A stretch of DNA of 64,000 nucleotides from Stropharia rugosoannulata. Its lineage: Eukaryota; Basidiomycota; Agaricomycetes; Agaricales; Strophariaceae. Each line of letters begins with the position of its first letter. The first letter of the stretch is position 1. The stretch spans positions 2,542,001 to 2,606,000 of the forward strand of contig JANCIK010000001.1 of assembly GCA_028532985.1 (NCBI GenBank). Reading direction: 5' to 3'. Below are positions 12,001-24,431 of this stretch, piece by piece. The position numbers and the translations under genes were made by a program. The notes under the pieces were generated by a model, which was not told the origin of the DNA, made no database searches, and was given only the letters and a program-made list of their open reading frames with translations.

Positions 12001-13869
12001 CCGTAGATCGATGTTGCACCCGCAACCTTGAGCCATCACGGCTGACTTGGCTATTCGCCGCAAGGGTGGTGGGTCCGCTCCGCGATCGCAAAGGCGTACT
12101 TCCTGTAGCCTGCTGTTGCTGCGGATGCCTTGCCCCTGCAGCATGGCCCGTTAATGAGTACCGGGGAGCAGGAGCCTGTAGCGATGAGGTGCGGGGTGGC
12201 ACGACTACTGACAGGCTCGCACCGTCGAGTGAGGAGGGGGTGCTGGCAGTTAGGGTTGAGGGTGAGGTGGGTGCAGACACAGATGCTGCAGCACTACTCT
12301 CTGCTCGATCGTCACGAGGAGTTAGATCAGTTTTTAGGACAGGACGAAGGGGTGTAGATGGATCACGCAGATCTAAAGAGATAGGATCCAGGATAGAAAG
12401 TTCACCTTTGAAGACATCCAATAGTCCCCCAAACGTGGTATCCGAGGCCTTTCTCACACGCGTCTTGTCCGGAGTTTGCGGAGGTGACGCGGACGTTGGA
12501 AGCTGAAGCGGGAATAGCGAAGGCAGACGGGCGTCATTGCTGACACTGTTGCTTCGACGCTTTGGGGTAATAGGTGCGGGAGACGAGTCCGGTAGTGGCG
12601 GCAATGGCGAGTCCTGCTTCTCTACGAGCACGATTGAGCGGTCAGTGTCATCACTGTGTTTAGGCGGGGTCATGATGTCCGGAAGGGGTTTGCGTGTCGG
12701 GAGGGGCTTTTTGGTGTTGCTCGTGATAGTAGGGGACGAAAAGATGTCAGTGGCTGGAGACGGATGGACCGGCGACCTATGCTCTGGTGGGATGGCAGGC
12801 ACAGGCGGTGCAAAAGCATTCATCAGCGTTTGTGACGCTGGGTGCATCGATGCGTCGGTTTTCTAACATAAGCCTATCAGTCTCCCCCAACGAAATGATC
12901 AACATCTGTCTGCCAACGCACTGATCGCTCCCTAGCTGTTCCCTGCCCCATCATCTTACCCCACAACGCGCTCGTCTTTGCGCGCACAGACGACTTGGGT
13001 ACCTGTCTTTCGTGTCAGAGAAGTCAAGTTTAGAACAATGAGCGCATACTTTGGCTGTCGCCTCCTTCTGTCTTGCTGAGGGTGGCATTACCCATTCCTC
13101 CCCGAGCCCCTCTCTCACCCGCTCGCCAAATGGCGAGGGGGGCGCGAGCGTTGTGCTCGAATACGTCCCCGTAGGCTGGCGCAGCGTCTGCTGATCATAT
13201 CTTTCTCGCTCCTTTGCATCGCGCCTGCGCTCTCTGTCAGTGTCCCTCTCCCTCTCTTTTCCCTTCTCTTTTTTCCCTACGGGCACCCCCGCGGGGCTCC
13301 CGCGCTCCCTCGTGCGGCGCAGGAGCGTCGCCAGGTCAGGGCTGCTCGACGTCCCTGGAGAGCGGTACAACGATCTACGGTGTAGCTGACGCTCCGCGTC
13401 ATCCGCGTCCGTCGCGAGATCGTACGAAGAGGAGGCAGGGGAGGGTGCAATGAATGGCATATTATTAGCTGGTGGGCCGGGGACGGGTGAGGGGGTCGGC
13501 GGCACGACAGTCGGTGTGGCGGGCTGGAGCGCAACGCGAGATATAGCTCGGGAGGAAGGAGTAGATATGTTTCTTGGCGCAGGGCTGTTGTCGACACCTA
13601 GCGAGTTGACGTCGATGCCTTCCCTGAGGACAAAGGTACCTTCCTGGCGCAAAGCTTGCTCAAAGTCGAGGTCTGTGCGTGAGACTCTGCGATTGAGGCC
13701 CTGACGATTATCGGAAGACGCTACGGGCTGCAGGGATGCATTTGTGCTGCGCTGTGAAGAATGCTGTCTGGAGAAGAGCGCCAGTTTGTGGAGGAGGTGA
13801 TGGTAGGTGTCCAACCGGTCTTTATTTACATTTATTAAATTCACGCCTTTGTCACAACATCGTACTCAT
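9056..13869 (-). CDS. Sec7-PH domain ARF guanine-nucleotide exchange factor
   Basis: Eleven exons give 1415 residues: 13856-13869, 13050-13767, 12922-13002, 11655-12862, 11409-11605, 10870-11357, 10542-10820, 10139-10492, 9506-10078, 9298-9448, 9056-9240. The first ~640 residues are disordered and Ser/Pro/Thr-rich. The Sec7 domain (about 650-790) carries the glutamic finger in FLKGETQQVDRIL, then YSLLLLNTDLH and RSQFVRNTM, so it should be catalytically able to load GTP on ARF proteins at Golgi or endosomal membranes. A PH domain follows (about 1030-1175; AKEGMLCRKQYWESAGKRA to EELVNEWVSTCNYW), then a helical segment with NWEEKSQYLLREIVKY. The order resembles the fungal Syt1/Yel1 group. The 14-nt first exon (MSTM) is the least certain part: it was chosen because the next exon's frame has no ATG and this splice keeps phase. 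Confidence 0.85.
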
Positions 13870-13976
13870 CCCATCAGCATCATCTCTTTCATACAATCTA
13901 CTGAGTAACTACACAAACAGATATCGCAGGTGAGCATGGTTGTAAATAATATAGATCACAATGAATGAAGGAAAGG

Positions 13977-16436
13977 TCATGCATCGGGGCCCGACGTCCG
14001 CCGTTGGCGCTTTATCGTGATTGGTCCAACAGGCGCTGTAGGCGCTACTAGACTTGTAGGTCGTGACATAGGTGTCATTGTTCGCGTAAGAAGCGAACTC
14101 GAATGTGAACGCGGTCGTGTAGTCGACGATGCCAGTTTAGGCAGAGCGGAAACACCCTTTCGTGCATTGCTGCTCGGCGCCCCAGAAGCGCGATTTCTGC
14201 GCGGCCATTAGCCTCCCGACACATCAAGTTGTACTTTTTGTCTTTCTCACCTCTTTTTAATAATATCAGTTTTCAATGAAAGGGGACGAACGACGCCATG
14301 AAGTTTCTGCCTATCAGTTAGTCTTTGTTGTCAAGACAAATTAATGTAACGTACGAAGAATAGACCACAGGCATTGCAAAGTGGCTGACCCTCCGGGTCG
14401 CGCCTCCAGAGCGGCGTATTTGTGGTCTGGCAGTTAGTACACAAGGTTGGAGTCTGATCGTCCTCCGTCTTTACCCCATCCTCGGGGGTGCTTGCAGACG
14501 ATTTGGGTTCCACTGGGGAATTAACGGACTGTTTCCGTTGTTGGACATCTTGGGCACCCTGCTGAAGGGAGATGTATTTCCGCGGCGCAGATGGGCGCGT
14601 TGACGAGGCGTGGCCTTCTGTAGAAGGCGGTGTTGATGCGTTGGAAGTGTTGTAGGGTTCTGGAGAAGCGTTGGAGCTGGAATTGATATTATTCCAGTCT
14701 TCGCTGGATGGACTAGCATGGAAAGGGGGGAATGGTCCCGTAGTGTTGACTGAAAGAATCTGGGTTGGATCGACATGTGTATATGTGTTGTCGAGATGAG
14801 GGTAAGCCAGCCCCATAAGTTGGCGATAGTCAAGAACGTTCTCATCTGCACCAGTTACGGCATTGAGTTGAGCATATCCCTCGGCCATGGCGGCAGAGGC
14901 AGCAGCGGCAGCAGCCGAAAGTCCAGCATCTGAAGGCGAGGCAGAGGTGGAGTGATACAGTCGATGATGGGTGCGCGGATAAAATTGCTGAGGGGGATGG
15001 CTGGGCAAATCAAATACGCCCTCATAGGGAGGGAAAGAGAAGTTGAAAGAAGACGATGGGAAGGATGTACTGGGTGTCATGTCCTGCACGGGATCAGCAC
15101 GCAGGAAGCTGTCCGTATGGAGGGCGTCCGCTGGACGCTTGACGCCCCCGGTGGCCTGCATGTCAGTCATTCTGCGAGGCTTTGTGCTGTTATTGGCAGT
15201 TGGACGGATATTTCGTTGCTTGACAGGTGCAGGGACTCTATTGTAGCCATGTATGCCAGGCGTAGGGAGGGATGAGGGGATGACATTTGGGCTATAGTCG
15301 TAAGAATAGCGCTGCATGTCATCAAAGTAGGGAACATTGTCCTGCTCGTACACGACGCCAAGCTGGTTGTCCTGCTGGGGGCTGCGGCGGCCGGCGGAGA
15401 GGAGAGAGGGCCCGGGGATGGGAATGCCGTTGGAGGGTGGGACGTGCTTGATCGGGCCGCGGTCATATGTGGGAAAAGCGAAATGGGCATCATAAGGGGG
15501 GACACCGTGTTGATCAAACGTGGTTGCGCTGGTGGTGGATTCGGGAGGGCGAGATCGCGAGCGACTTGCGGGTCTCCAATCCATAGAGATGCGAGATCTA
15601 GACCTGCTCATTGCGCGCCAGTCCATAGGGACGGGTCTGAGATAATGAGATGGGTGGATCAAGAGAAAGAAGAGAGTAGACGCTCACTCGTTTGTGAGAG
15701 AGTCGTTGATGGCTTCGAAGCCGACGACTCTGACCCTAGCCTTGCCCTTGTCGATGCGGCGGCCGCGCTCGTCACTGGACGGGAGCAGGGCCTGGACCTG
15801 GGGCTGGGGCGGCGGAACGACGGGTGGATCGGGAGGGGGCTCAAGCTTGAGCTTGGGGAGATCGGCGGCGAGCTTTGCATCCTCGTCCTCCTTCTTCTTC
15901 TTGAGGGCGAGGGCCATCATGCGCCAGGTGAGGTTTTCCATACGCTGCGCATGGGGGAGGCCGACCTTTGTGCGGGCGTACATCTTCCAAATCTGGGTGG
16001 CGAGGGGGTCCTCGCGGGCAAGCTGCTCGGGATCTATGTCGGAGGGGTCTGGGGAGCAGTTGAGGACGGGCGAGCCGGAGACGCGGGGGGATGTGAAGGG
16101 GCTGGTGGGCTGGGGCGAGAGGGGAGGGCCGGGAAAGAGATCATCGGAGAAGAGGTCGGTGAAGAGGGTCGACTTGGACTCTGTGCTGGGGGACGTGGGG
16201 GAGAGCGGGGTGAGGGACTCTGGCCTGGGCTGGTAGGCGGGGGGGTGGGACGGGGGCGGGGCGGCGGCGGACATCCAGAGCGACGGGGGGAGGGCGGCGG
16301 GGGGGCGATGGTGGAGGGTGTCAGGGGCGCCGAGGACGCCGTTGGCGGCGAGGGCGGCGAAGACGGTGGGGTTGAGCGGGGCAGCGAAGAGGGAGTTCCA
16401 GTCCTGTTGGGACAGCCCGTGGAGCTCGTCGTCCAT
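13977..16436 (-). CDS. areA: AreA/NIT2-type GATA transcription factor (global nitrogen regulator)
   Basis: Four exons (15688-16436, 14355-15636, 14251-14306, 13977-14196) give 768 residues. A DUF1752-like block ([19 protein letters not shown], then [10 protein letters not shown] and a KKKKE run) sits near residues 155-195, as in AreA/NIT2. The single GATA finger is class IVa: CTNC, 17 residues ([17 protein letters not shown]), CNAC, followed by the AreA signature [20 protein letters not shown] once two introns are removed. Homologues switch on nitrogen-catabolite genes when ammonium and glutamine are scarce. The long middle is Ser/Pro/Asn-rich with an Ala run. The C-terminus ends in a basic segment ([13 protein letters not shown]) and not the DPLGWVG-like end I would expect of ascomycete AreA. 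It lies 112 bp downstream of the SPP gene and 107 bp upstream of the Sec7 gene. Confidence 0.9.
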
Positions 16437-16548
16437 CGTTGCAGACAAAGTGAGAGAAGCGAGCAACAGGCCCATCTGCGGTCCGAGCGACCCCCGGCAC
16501 CCCGCCGGCCCCCGGCCACGTCCCGGCCGACCCCGATCTATTTATGCA

Positions 16549-17867
16549 CTATTTATCGACCCATGTCCAGCTACTGACTACCTCCCCCCGCACCGCCGCC
16601 ACCGCGCCCACCGCACCCACGCACGCCGGGCTCAGGTACAGCAGCGCAGGCTGCGCGTGTCCCCAGATATGCATCACCGCCATCGTCGCCCCCAGCCCCG
16701 CCACGTACCCCGCCAGCGCGCCCCAGAAGTAGCACCGTCCCAGCCCCCGCGCCCGGTCGTACCGCAGCGCCAGCGCAACAAACGTGCCCGGGATCACCAC
16801 GTCGCCCAGGCCCAGCATCGTGTACCCCTCCCCCCGCGGCCACAGCAGCTTGATCGGCGCGTCCACAGACGTCGCTACCTTGACCATCTGCATCATCTCA
16901 GTACCATTTCAAATCATTTCAAATATATGCGCGCACCACGTCCGTCCCGAACACCCACCACACGTCGTACACAAACAGCCCCCCCAGCAGGATGCACCCC
17001 GTCGGGAAGCTGTCCAGCCGCAGCAGCGACACCGCGTTGTGCGCGAACGACAGAGCCAGCACGTCCGTAAGCAGCGCGCTCTTGGCGCCCCCGCCCCAGA
17101 ACGCATACAGCCCAGACGGCACAACCGCAAGCGGAAGCAGCACGGCCGACGGCGTCCGCAGCGAGATACTCGTTCCTAATCCAGTATCAGATCGCGACGG
17201 AATGGCTCCTTCCGCACCTCCTTACCGTGCACACCCTTTTTCACGCTCATCTCTATCTTGTCAAAGTTCTTCCACCGTGCCTCGCCTGCCGCCCATCGCA
17301 CGAGCGACTTTGACGACTGTTTTTCGTCAGCTCTCTGCATTCATTATACCTGCCGCACTTACATTCCACACGCTTCCCACCCCCGCGAGCGCGAAATACC
17401 ACCCCAGCAGCCAGTTAATCCACACCGTTCCGAGGTATTGCACAACAAGATACAGCCCCAGCAGCGCTGCAGACCCAATCTATGCCCCTGTCAGCAAGGA
17501 GCTCCGCTCTTTGAAATATGTGCACCCACTATCGGGAACAACCACGCCTCCTCCGCCGACACGCGGTCTAGATCTTCCTCCTCCTCCTCCTCCTCTTCCG
17601 TGTCGCTGTCCGTCTTTTTTTCCCGCTTGGCCCGCTTGGCCCGCTGCACCGCGGTTAGCGCTAGCAACACCCGTCGATCGTCTGCACACGTACCGGAACC
17701 GACCCATGCGCACCCGCATAGATAGACCCCACTGCGAGACCCAGTAGTCCCACGTAGGACGACAGTAACTGCCAGTCCGCTCCCCTCGCCATCCCCGACA
17801 CATCTTCTATCCATGCCTCCCACCTGAGCTCGCCCAGTCGCTTCGCCATATCCGTAAGTCGCTCCAT
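16549..17867 (-). CDS. Signal peptide peptidase (intramembrane aspartyl protease, GxGD type)
   Basis: Six exons (17694-17867, 17530-17643, 17363-17479, 17226-17316, 16937-17175, 16549-16896) give 360 residues. The two catalytic aspartates are in FVYDVWWVFGTDV and GLGDVVIPG, each inside a hydrophobic helix, and the PAL motif is in QPALLYLSP, so all three signature motifs are intact. About eight to nine membrane segments are apparent. The protein belongs to the SPP/SPPL family that cleaves type II signal-peptide remnants in the ER membrane. An acidic loop after the first helix has eight consecutive glutamates flanked by basic KRAKRAKREKK; this is encoded by the (TCC)n stretch near 17573-17600. 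The second exon removes a false start of the 'ALTAVQ' frame by a 50-nt intron with a CTAAC branch site. Confidence 0.9.
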
Positions 17868-18034
17868 GTTGTTGTGCGTCCGTGGTATCAGTGCAAGTCG
17901 CGTACACAGCGAGCGAGCCACACGTCACCGTGACCCACGCCGGCTGAAGTCATTCGCAACGCGCCAGGCACCGCCACCGGAAGTGACACGGCCGGCGTTT
18001 CCCGGAAAACCCATGCCAAGCCCATTGGTTTCTG

Positions 18035-18040
18035 CACGTG
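18035..18040. promoter_or_regulatory. E-box CACGTG upstream of the SPP gene
   Basis: Palindromic CACGTG (context GCACGTGATTA) lies 168 bp upstream of the SPP start codon. Such sites bind bHLH factors (Cbf1/Pho4 type) in fungi; binding here is inferred. Confidence 0.3.
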
Positions 18041-20070
18041 ATTACATACTCAATATAGCGCGGGCCGGCGGGTGATGGACTTGGCCGGCATGCTAAGCGC
18101 CGGGCGGGCGGGTGCCTGTCTAGTGGCCGATGGCCGGGATATCCTGCTCTTGTGGCTATTGGAAACGACGGCCGTCTGCAGGGCTACCGCAGGCGACCGC
18201 CTGCAGCGGCGTCTCAGCGCCCGCTCTCAGGAGGCGCCACGTCTCGTGTGCACGGCTCCCAGGGCACTCTGTCGGCGCGCGCGCGTGCACATGTTACCTT
18301 CTCTTTTTGTCCTCCTGCTCCCCAGTGTCAATGCGCACATGCTGCAAACCCGCTGCGCCCGATCCATCTCCGCCCGCTTTTGTAGTCGGGGCCTGAATAC
18401 ACACCGCGACGTGCGTGTGGCGTAGGGGCCCGCCCCACCCATCCCTGCCGCGCTCCATGTTCTCGAGCACTTGCAGTCACCTTCCATATTGTATGTATGA
18501 GACTCACCCCAGCTCACCTCATGCCCGCTCGGACACAGCTTGCGCGGATGCACTCATCTAGTCGCGTGCACGGACGGAGCTTGGACTTGTTGGACCTGTC
18601 TTTCCTGCTGTCCTATGTTTTACCAAATTGTCAGCCGCAGCATCACCGCTTGCTGTTTTGGTCCATGTCTTTTGTGCTCCCCTTTCACCGACGTCCCCAT
18701 GTTGCACGCCCCTCATTTTCACTGTTAATTCTGCAGGTATGTCTCCATCTACATATGTACCCATACGTGCGTCCCAGCGGACCCGCGTGCAACGCAGTCC
18801 ATATTGTCTGCAGCGCTCTCCTGACGCATTACAAATTTGGGCATTTATCTGTCGTTTCTGCAACTGTTTCTCGTGCACAAAGGTCACAAAGAGCATATTC
18901 TTGGGTACTTTTCTCGACTTGCGGCAGGCGAAATGGGCAAGCACAAACGGTCCCGTAATTGCGTATACATACATACTGTACATTTGGGTCAAAATGGATG
19001 CGCCAGTTCGGTCCCGTCGCATCTTCTTTCATCCAAGCGAGAGGCGGCGTAGAAACGCTCACGGCTCTATGTATGTACAAAGCTGGCAAGCAGTACGTTT
19101 GTAATGCAGACTTGCACACATACAAATGTACTTACTCTACACAATACATATGTAGTACGTACAATGGACACGGCAAATACACGGGGAGCAGATCACCAGA
19201 CATCATCCCCATCTGTCCATCTGCTGATTGATAAATTGCGACGGTCCTGCGAAGGGTCTATATGGCTCCTCTCGTCCATCATGACTATGTAACGATTATT
19301 TCAGCATCCGTTGTCGCACTCGAATCTATGTTGAGCCTCCTGCAGTTGGTGTTATAGATACGCTTTATATACTCTATATATACTACAATGTATACATTTT
19401 TAGATGCACCTGCATCGAAAGCCGTCAACATTGGAGCGAAATCCACCAGTCGAAGTAGGCAGTATGCGCGCACACTGCGTCCGACCGGTACAACGGCACG
19501 CTCCTCCTGCATGAATTTCTTTGCAATTTCAATCAGATTTTCATATGCTGAGCCTCAGATGATTTGATGATGTTCCTGACATATCCTCACATACATATCA
19601 GCGCTGCGCAGCCCGAGGCCGCATCTTTCTCTACTGAAGGCTTTACACCTGAGCATGTGCACTGAAAAGAACAGCATTGGCCCCGTGCACTGACTCGGTG
19701 ACAAAGCCTTGAGTTGTATCAATATATGACGCGTACATTAACGCTCACCCGTATCCGGGCTTGACAGGACGTATTAAAGCCTTATATTCTGTATGTAGGT
19801 AGACCTGTTTCCGAGCCCGAAGAGGCGCAATCTCGATTGCCCGCACCACCGTCTTTCGCAAGCCAATGGTGGACCTCTAATTCGATTTCAAAAGGCGCAT
19901 CTTAGGCCCATATGCTGGGCACCCGGGTCAATCGGCCACTGGGCGCCCGGCACCACTTCAGACTGACTTGAGAGCTGGGTCAAGGCAAGGTCGAGGCAGG
20001 TCAAACTTGCTCGGTACATAGTGGCCTATAGTGGCATGTACTATCCTCGCCGCTCGATCCCGTGTAGTCC

Positions 20071-20108
<38 letters not shown>
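20071..20108 (+). repeat. (TAG)n trinucleotide microsatellite
   Basis: About 12.7 perfect copies of TAG (38 bp) lie in non-coding DNA, preceded by an imperfect TAGTCC unit. The array has stops in one frame and is not part of a gene. Confidence 0.97.
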
Positions 20109-21692
20109 ATCTCACTCGGACTTTATAGTTATAGTCAAGTTCGCTCATTACAGACTTTTTAAATGCAACGTTAGTTTTCCCTTATTTTTCCAGCATCACA
20201 ACGCATACATATCGTCCAAAAACTTGTCAAAATCGAGGGATTGACGGCGCCACCAGCAGATTGGACGATCATACTTACGTTATCTAGTTTGTCCAGTTCT
20301 AGACTCCCGACTTCCACATATGGATCTACTACAGTCATGCCGAGCTCAGCCGAACGCCTCCAAGTCCACCTGCCGGATGGATTACTAGTTCCTGGACAAT
20401 GGGATAACGCATACCAGATGAACGGGTCACTTTGTACTTACTTAGTAAGTACATACTTATGCGCGTGTATGTGGTTTCCCCTGGATTGTACATACCCGTG
20501 TAATAGGCACACTTAGTCGTAGAATTGACAAAAAATAGGCAGGGCGGTCACACGGTGCCATCTTGAGCCAACACGATGTTTGTCTGGGGAAATTAGAGTA
20601 GATTTAAGCTGACGAAGCACAAAGGTCAGCGGAGTATGCATTGGGTGAGATTTTGTGACTTTGCATGTCCGTACTCATGCTCGCCTGCCAGGAAGAACCA
20701 TAATCATGTGTAGCTTGTGCGTACTAAGTACTAGGGGAACCGGGTGTAACATAATGCTTTACAAGATTCACATCGCGTATCACGTCCGAGCTTCATATAT
20801 GCTCTTTCAGATGGGTAAAACAGACGCCTCACAACTATAATTGATGTACAGTGGAGCGGTAAAATTGAGCTAGGCAGCAAAGTACAAACGTGCCTTACGG
20901 AAACATCTCAAACGTCAACACAAGCGTATATTAGTATATCTTTGTGGAAGCGATCATTTGCCACTGGTTTACTGTCTGTTACACTCTAGCTGTTACCTGC
21001 TATGTACTGCATGCTATCGGCTCATCAATAACCTTCGACAACTCCACAAGTTCAGGTTACCCCCAAGCACATACATTTGATCGAACAAAATCGGAACTAG
21101 GGATATATTTAATCCAGCCAGCGTCAACTGCCCAGAGTATCAGCAGATACTAGCCGTGCCTCAGGAATAAGTGAACCTGAAGGCCTGAAGCTTGATACAG
21201 ACAAGCAGGCTTGCGAGGCTAAGACGACCGAAAGAAAATCGTATGACAGTACCTTACAGTTCTTTTGCACGATTTGGAATTAGTGTAATCTAGTCTAGAC
21301 AGGAAGTATGTTTGTAATCGGCGCAAGTATATACATTTCTCAAAAAACGTTGCCATGGATGCTCAGCGCAATGATTTATTCGACTCCGCTGATATTCTGT
21401 GGGCAGTTGTTCTATCTGTGAACGTAGCTTGTTTGACATGTGCCCACCCCCATCATTGCATTGCCTCTTCCTAGTCTAGAAAATTGCGACTACTGTGAGA
21501 ATATGTGTCTCAGGTACGGTGGGCCTTCACACAAAGGTAAGTATGTACAACACTCCAACCTGCATACTGATACTACAAACGAGTAAACCATGCGTTATGA
21601 AAAAGTACAGCATTCTTAACTAGATCGGGAACACATAAATGTAAAGTTAGATCTACAAACAGCACAGTAGTAGGAGCCTCTAGAGAGTGCGG

Positions 21693-24074
21693 TTAGTAAC
21701 CAGAAGCTATACCGTTCTTCCTTGAATCACTGGCGGCTAGTACAGTGACAGAATGATAATGAACAAGTGGGATCCGTACACACAAGAGATCATACATACC
21801 AGTAATAATAGAGCCCTCTTTCATTACAGCTTGGATTACAGCAGCCACTCGGTTAACATCAGATACTATTTAGTTATTTTAACAATTGAAAAATGGCAAA
21901 TAAATGCAACTAACCTTTGATTTTATGACCGCGCTCTCTCAGGTCGTCGAGGATATCCACAGGATAGACGTCATCGACATCCACATAAAAGGGGTATAAT
22001 TGATCATGTAGTCGGCCATATTCGATGGCTGAACTAACGTCCAAGCCCAATTCAAGGTTTAACAGCACTTGGAAGATTGATGGGAATATGCGTGATCCAC
22101 CAGAGCCTCCAATTGCGAGGTAGAATGTCCCGTCGGTGTTCTCGATGATCGTTGGTGCGGTTGATGACAATGGTCTCTTTCCAGCTTCTGGATAGTTATC
22201 TATATTAAATAAACAGTGAGAAAGTATGTCACGTAGAAAAATCAATGACATACATGGTGAAGGGTAAAGTCCAAACTGGTTGGGAACATCGGGGATAGAA
22301 AAGTCGTCCATTTCATCATTCAAAATGATCCCTGTCTCTGGATCCAGAACTTGTGACCCAAAGATGAGATTAACAGTGGATGTTATAGAAACTGCCATTC
22401 CGTTTTTATCGACTACCGACGTATGACTCTAAATTTGGGCGTAAGGCAAGCCTAAATGGCACATGAAACGGTACGCACCGTTCCGTGGTCAGTTTTAATG
22501 TCGAATATGGGATTGTAGTATTGGGGTGGATGCGTATGGTCCTGGCAGGAATACGAATCAGTGTGTTTTTTTATGTAGAATCGACTAGTTGAGTACGTCT
22601 GTGAGGTTCGCAATTATAAGACGTGCAAACTGTTTTGTTGGTATTTCGTTGATTAGCGTTGTGTTATCACTGAAGTCTAAATCACAGATCTTCGTCCTGT
22701 TTATGTGGTTATGAACCTTTGTCTGTTAAAAAGGAAAAAATAAGTGCGTTACCTGGCCGCAAATCCGAACTTCATAGCTTCAACAAGCCTGTGTGCAGTT
22801 AGACCGTCACGCTGGTTTACGTTGAAGTACTCCATTAAATTCAACATATGGAGAAGTACTAAGTGCAATCAGTAACTAGTAGTTTACCTTCGGTAAAAAA
22901 TTAGAAAATTAGCGACTTACCAGGGCCTGAGGTAGGTGCATGGGTGGTGTATACCTTTTTATCGCGATAGGTTCCCTCTAAAGCACGCTCTACATGGGTC
23001 GTATAGCTTTCTAGATCTTCCTGAGACAATATACCTCCTGTAAGTCGAGCTTTGCGTACGATGGAATCTGCAATTGGGCCCTGTGAATAAAAGAATACCT
23101 CAACAAAAGCCTTACAAGATATGTAGTAGACTTACTTTATAAAAGGCATCCGCTCCCTCTTCAGCTATTATGCTTAGCGTACGGGACAAGTTTGTGCGGC
23201 GAATTATTTCTCCTTCTTTCAAGAACCTTCCCTCAGGAGCGAAAATGGCACTCCAATCGGGATTATTCAACATGAGGTCAGCAAACCACTGCCAGAAGTC
23301 TACATAAACGCAGGTCATAAAATAATTCAGGTGAAGGGAGCTTACTGGTATCCTCTTCCCGAGCTCCTTGTCGACTTCCCACCCAGTAGCCAGGGAAATA
23401 GCAGGTTCGACCAAACGTTTCCAGGGCAATGAGCCCCACCTTCGGTGTGCTTCATCCAGCCCACGAACCTCACCAGGCACCCCAACGGCCAAACCACCGA
23501 AAGCAGCGTTCAGAGGGTTAGTTTTGTACATAGTGGTATTCGAGAGCGCCGGAGCAGTTTCTCTGAAATCGACGGTGTAGACCTCCGATTTCGTCGACGC
23601 ATTGTTTGTTGGTACGCGCACGGTCATGAAACCGCCACCCCCAATGCCCGACCTACAAACAACGGTAAAATAATCTCGGGAAGAAAAGAAAATAGGTCTG
23701 ACGTACGAGAACATATTGACTACACCTGTGCAGAAGGTTGCAGCTACCGCGGCATCCACAGCATTTCCGCCCTCCTTGAGCACCTGGACGCCGATGTCTG
23801 AGCATCTCTTGTTCTCGGACGCAACAGCCCCATGTTGCGCGCGAATCAAATATGCTGGGTTTCGAGCAGTGCTGCCTTCGTGTCCACCGTTCAACAGCAG
23901 CGTCGAGTTGCGATAGATAGATAAGGACAAAAGTATAAGAACGAATAACGCTAGCCGGTGGTAGATAGTAGCACGTCTTAGACGCAAGCCATGGTGTTGC
24001 TTTGCAGGAGCGGTGCTGACGGGAAGTATCGCATGCTCTGGCCCGTACGCCTGCTTAGGCCCAGCGCTGCCCAT
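21693..24074 (-). CDS. Gamma-glutamyltranspeptidase (type II membrane-anchored)
   Basis: The multi-exon gene is on the reverse strand. The N-terminus has a basic cytosolic part, then a signal anchor (LALFVLILLSLSIY). Large-subunit blocks are GNAVDAAVAATFC, the SGIGGGGFMTV block, and ETAPALSNTTMYK. Small-subunit blocks are DHGTSHTSVVDKNG, where the Thr after DHG is the self-cleavage and catalytic nucleophile, GKRPLSSTAPTI, and the substrate-binding GGSGGSRI. The last exons read SDVNRVAAVIQAVM and end SDSRKNGIASGY. The enzyme transfers or hydrolyses the gamma-glutamyl group of glutathione, in vacuole or at the cell surface. ATG 24074 has a good context (CAGCCATGG); an in-frame ATG at 24134 would add 20 residues. 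All key residues are present, so the enzyme should be active. Confidence 0.92.
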
Positions 24075-24431
24075 GGCTGAATAACAAGTGTTACGAATGT
24101 GTATTTGCAAGCGCCGACGGCTAGCTTTAGACATATGGGTATTGATACCCACTGTCGGTCAAGTCCGGCCCGGATCGTTCTGTTGATCCGTTTGTGATGC
24201 AAAACATGCAACGCGATCACGATGGCTCTGCATTCAACAGTCGTGGTCAACAATGTCGCGTCTTTTCTCAAGTACAAATCATAAGCGGTCATCGAGTCTG
24301 TTGAACTACAGCGAACAGTGCGTATATGCTTTCTTACGTCCCATGCATATATCGCGATCTCCCAAAGTGGTAGCTACGCAGATGAAAATGCAGGTAACAT
24401 TGTCCTCACTTCATTGTCATGTACTCTGTTG
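24075..24431. other. Divergent promoter region, GGT / 537-residue protein
   Basis: This is the shared upstream region of two divergent genes. An open frame runs from a GTG at 24318 into the right-hand gene, but no ATG precedes 24432 in that frame. No clear TATA box is visible. Confidence 0.5.

Larger units (their letters stand above)
17868..21692. other. Gene-poor 3.8 kb stretch
   Basis: No ORF here shows coding character, splice-joined motifs or similarity to a family I recognise on either strand. About the first 550 bp are GC-rich and include the SPP promoter (CACGTG at 18035-18040, CCATTGG near 18022). From about 18.5 kb the sequence is AT-richer with many TACATAC/ACATATGTA-like stretches. 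It contains the (TAG)n array at 20071-20108. The end next to 21693 is the 3' flank of the GGT gene. A long non-coding transcript or decayed mobile DNA cannot be excluded. Confidence 0.55.

Noticed and set aside
13782..13844. Sec7-PH gene start at 13844 (frame beginning NLINVNKDR)
   Set aside because: The first codon is GTG and the frame has no ATG before an upstream stop. A 14-nt exon with ATG 13869 joins the downstream exon in phase.
18497..19231. Overlapping ORFs of 90-158 codons on both strands
   Set aside because: Both strands are equally open with biased, motif-free translations, and no splice solution gives a recognisable protein.
20071..20108. (TAG)n array considered as part of a CRISPR or telomere-like repeat
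   Set aside because: It is a pure trinucleotide microsatellite with no spacers.
20241..20516. 91-codon ORF starting MTAPPADWTIIL
   Set aside because: No neighbouring exon, motif or codon bias supports it, and it lies in the gene-poor stretch.
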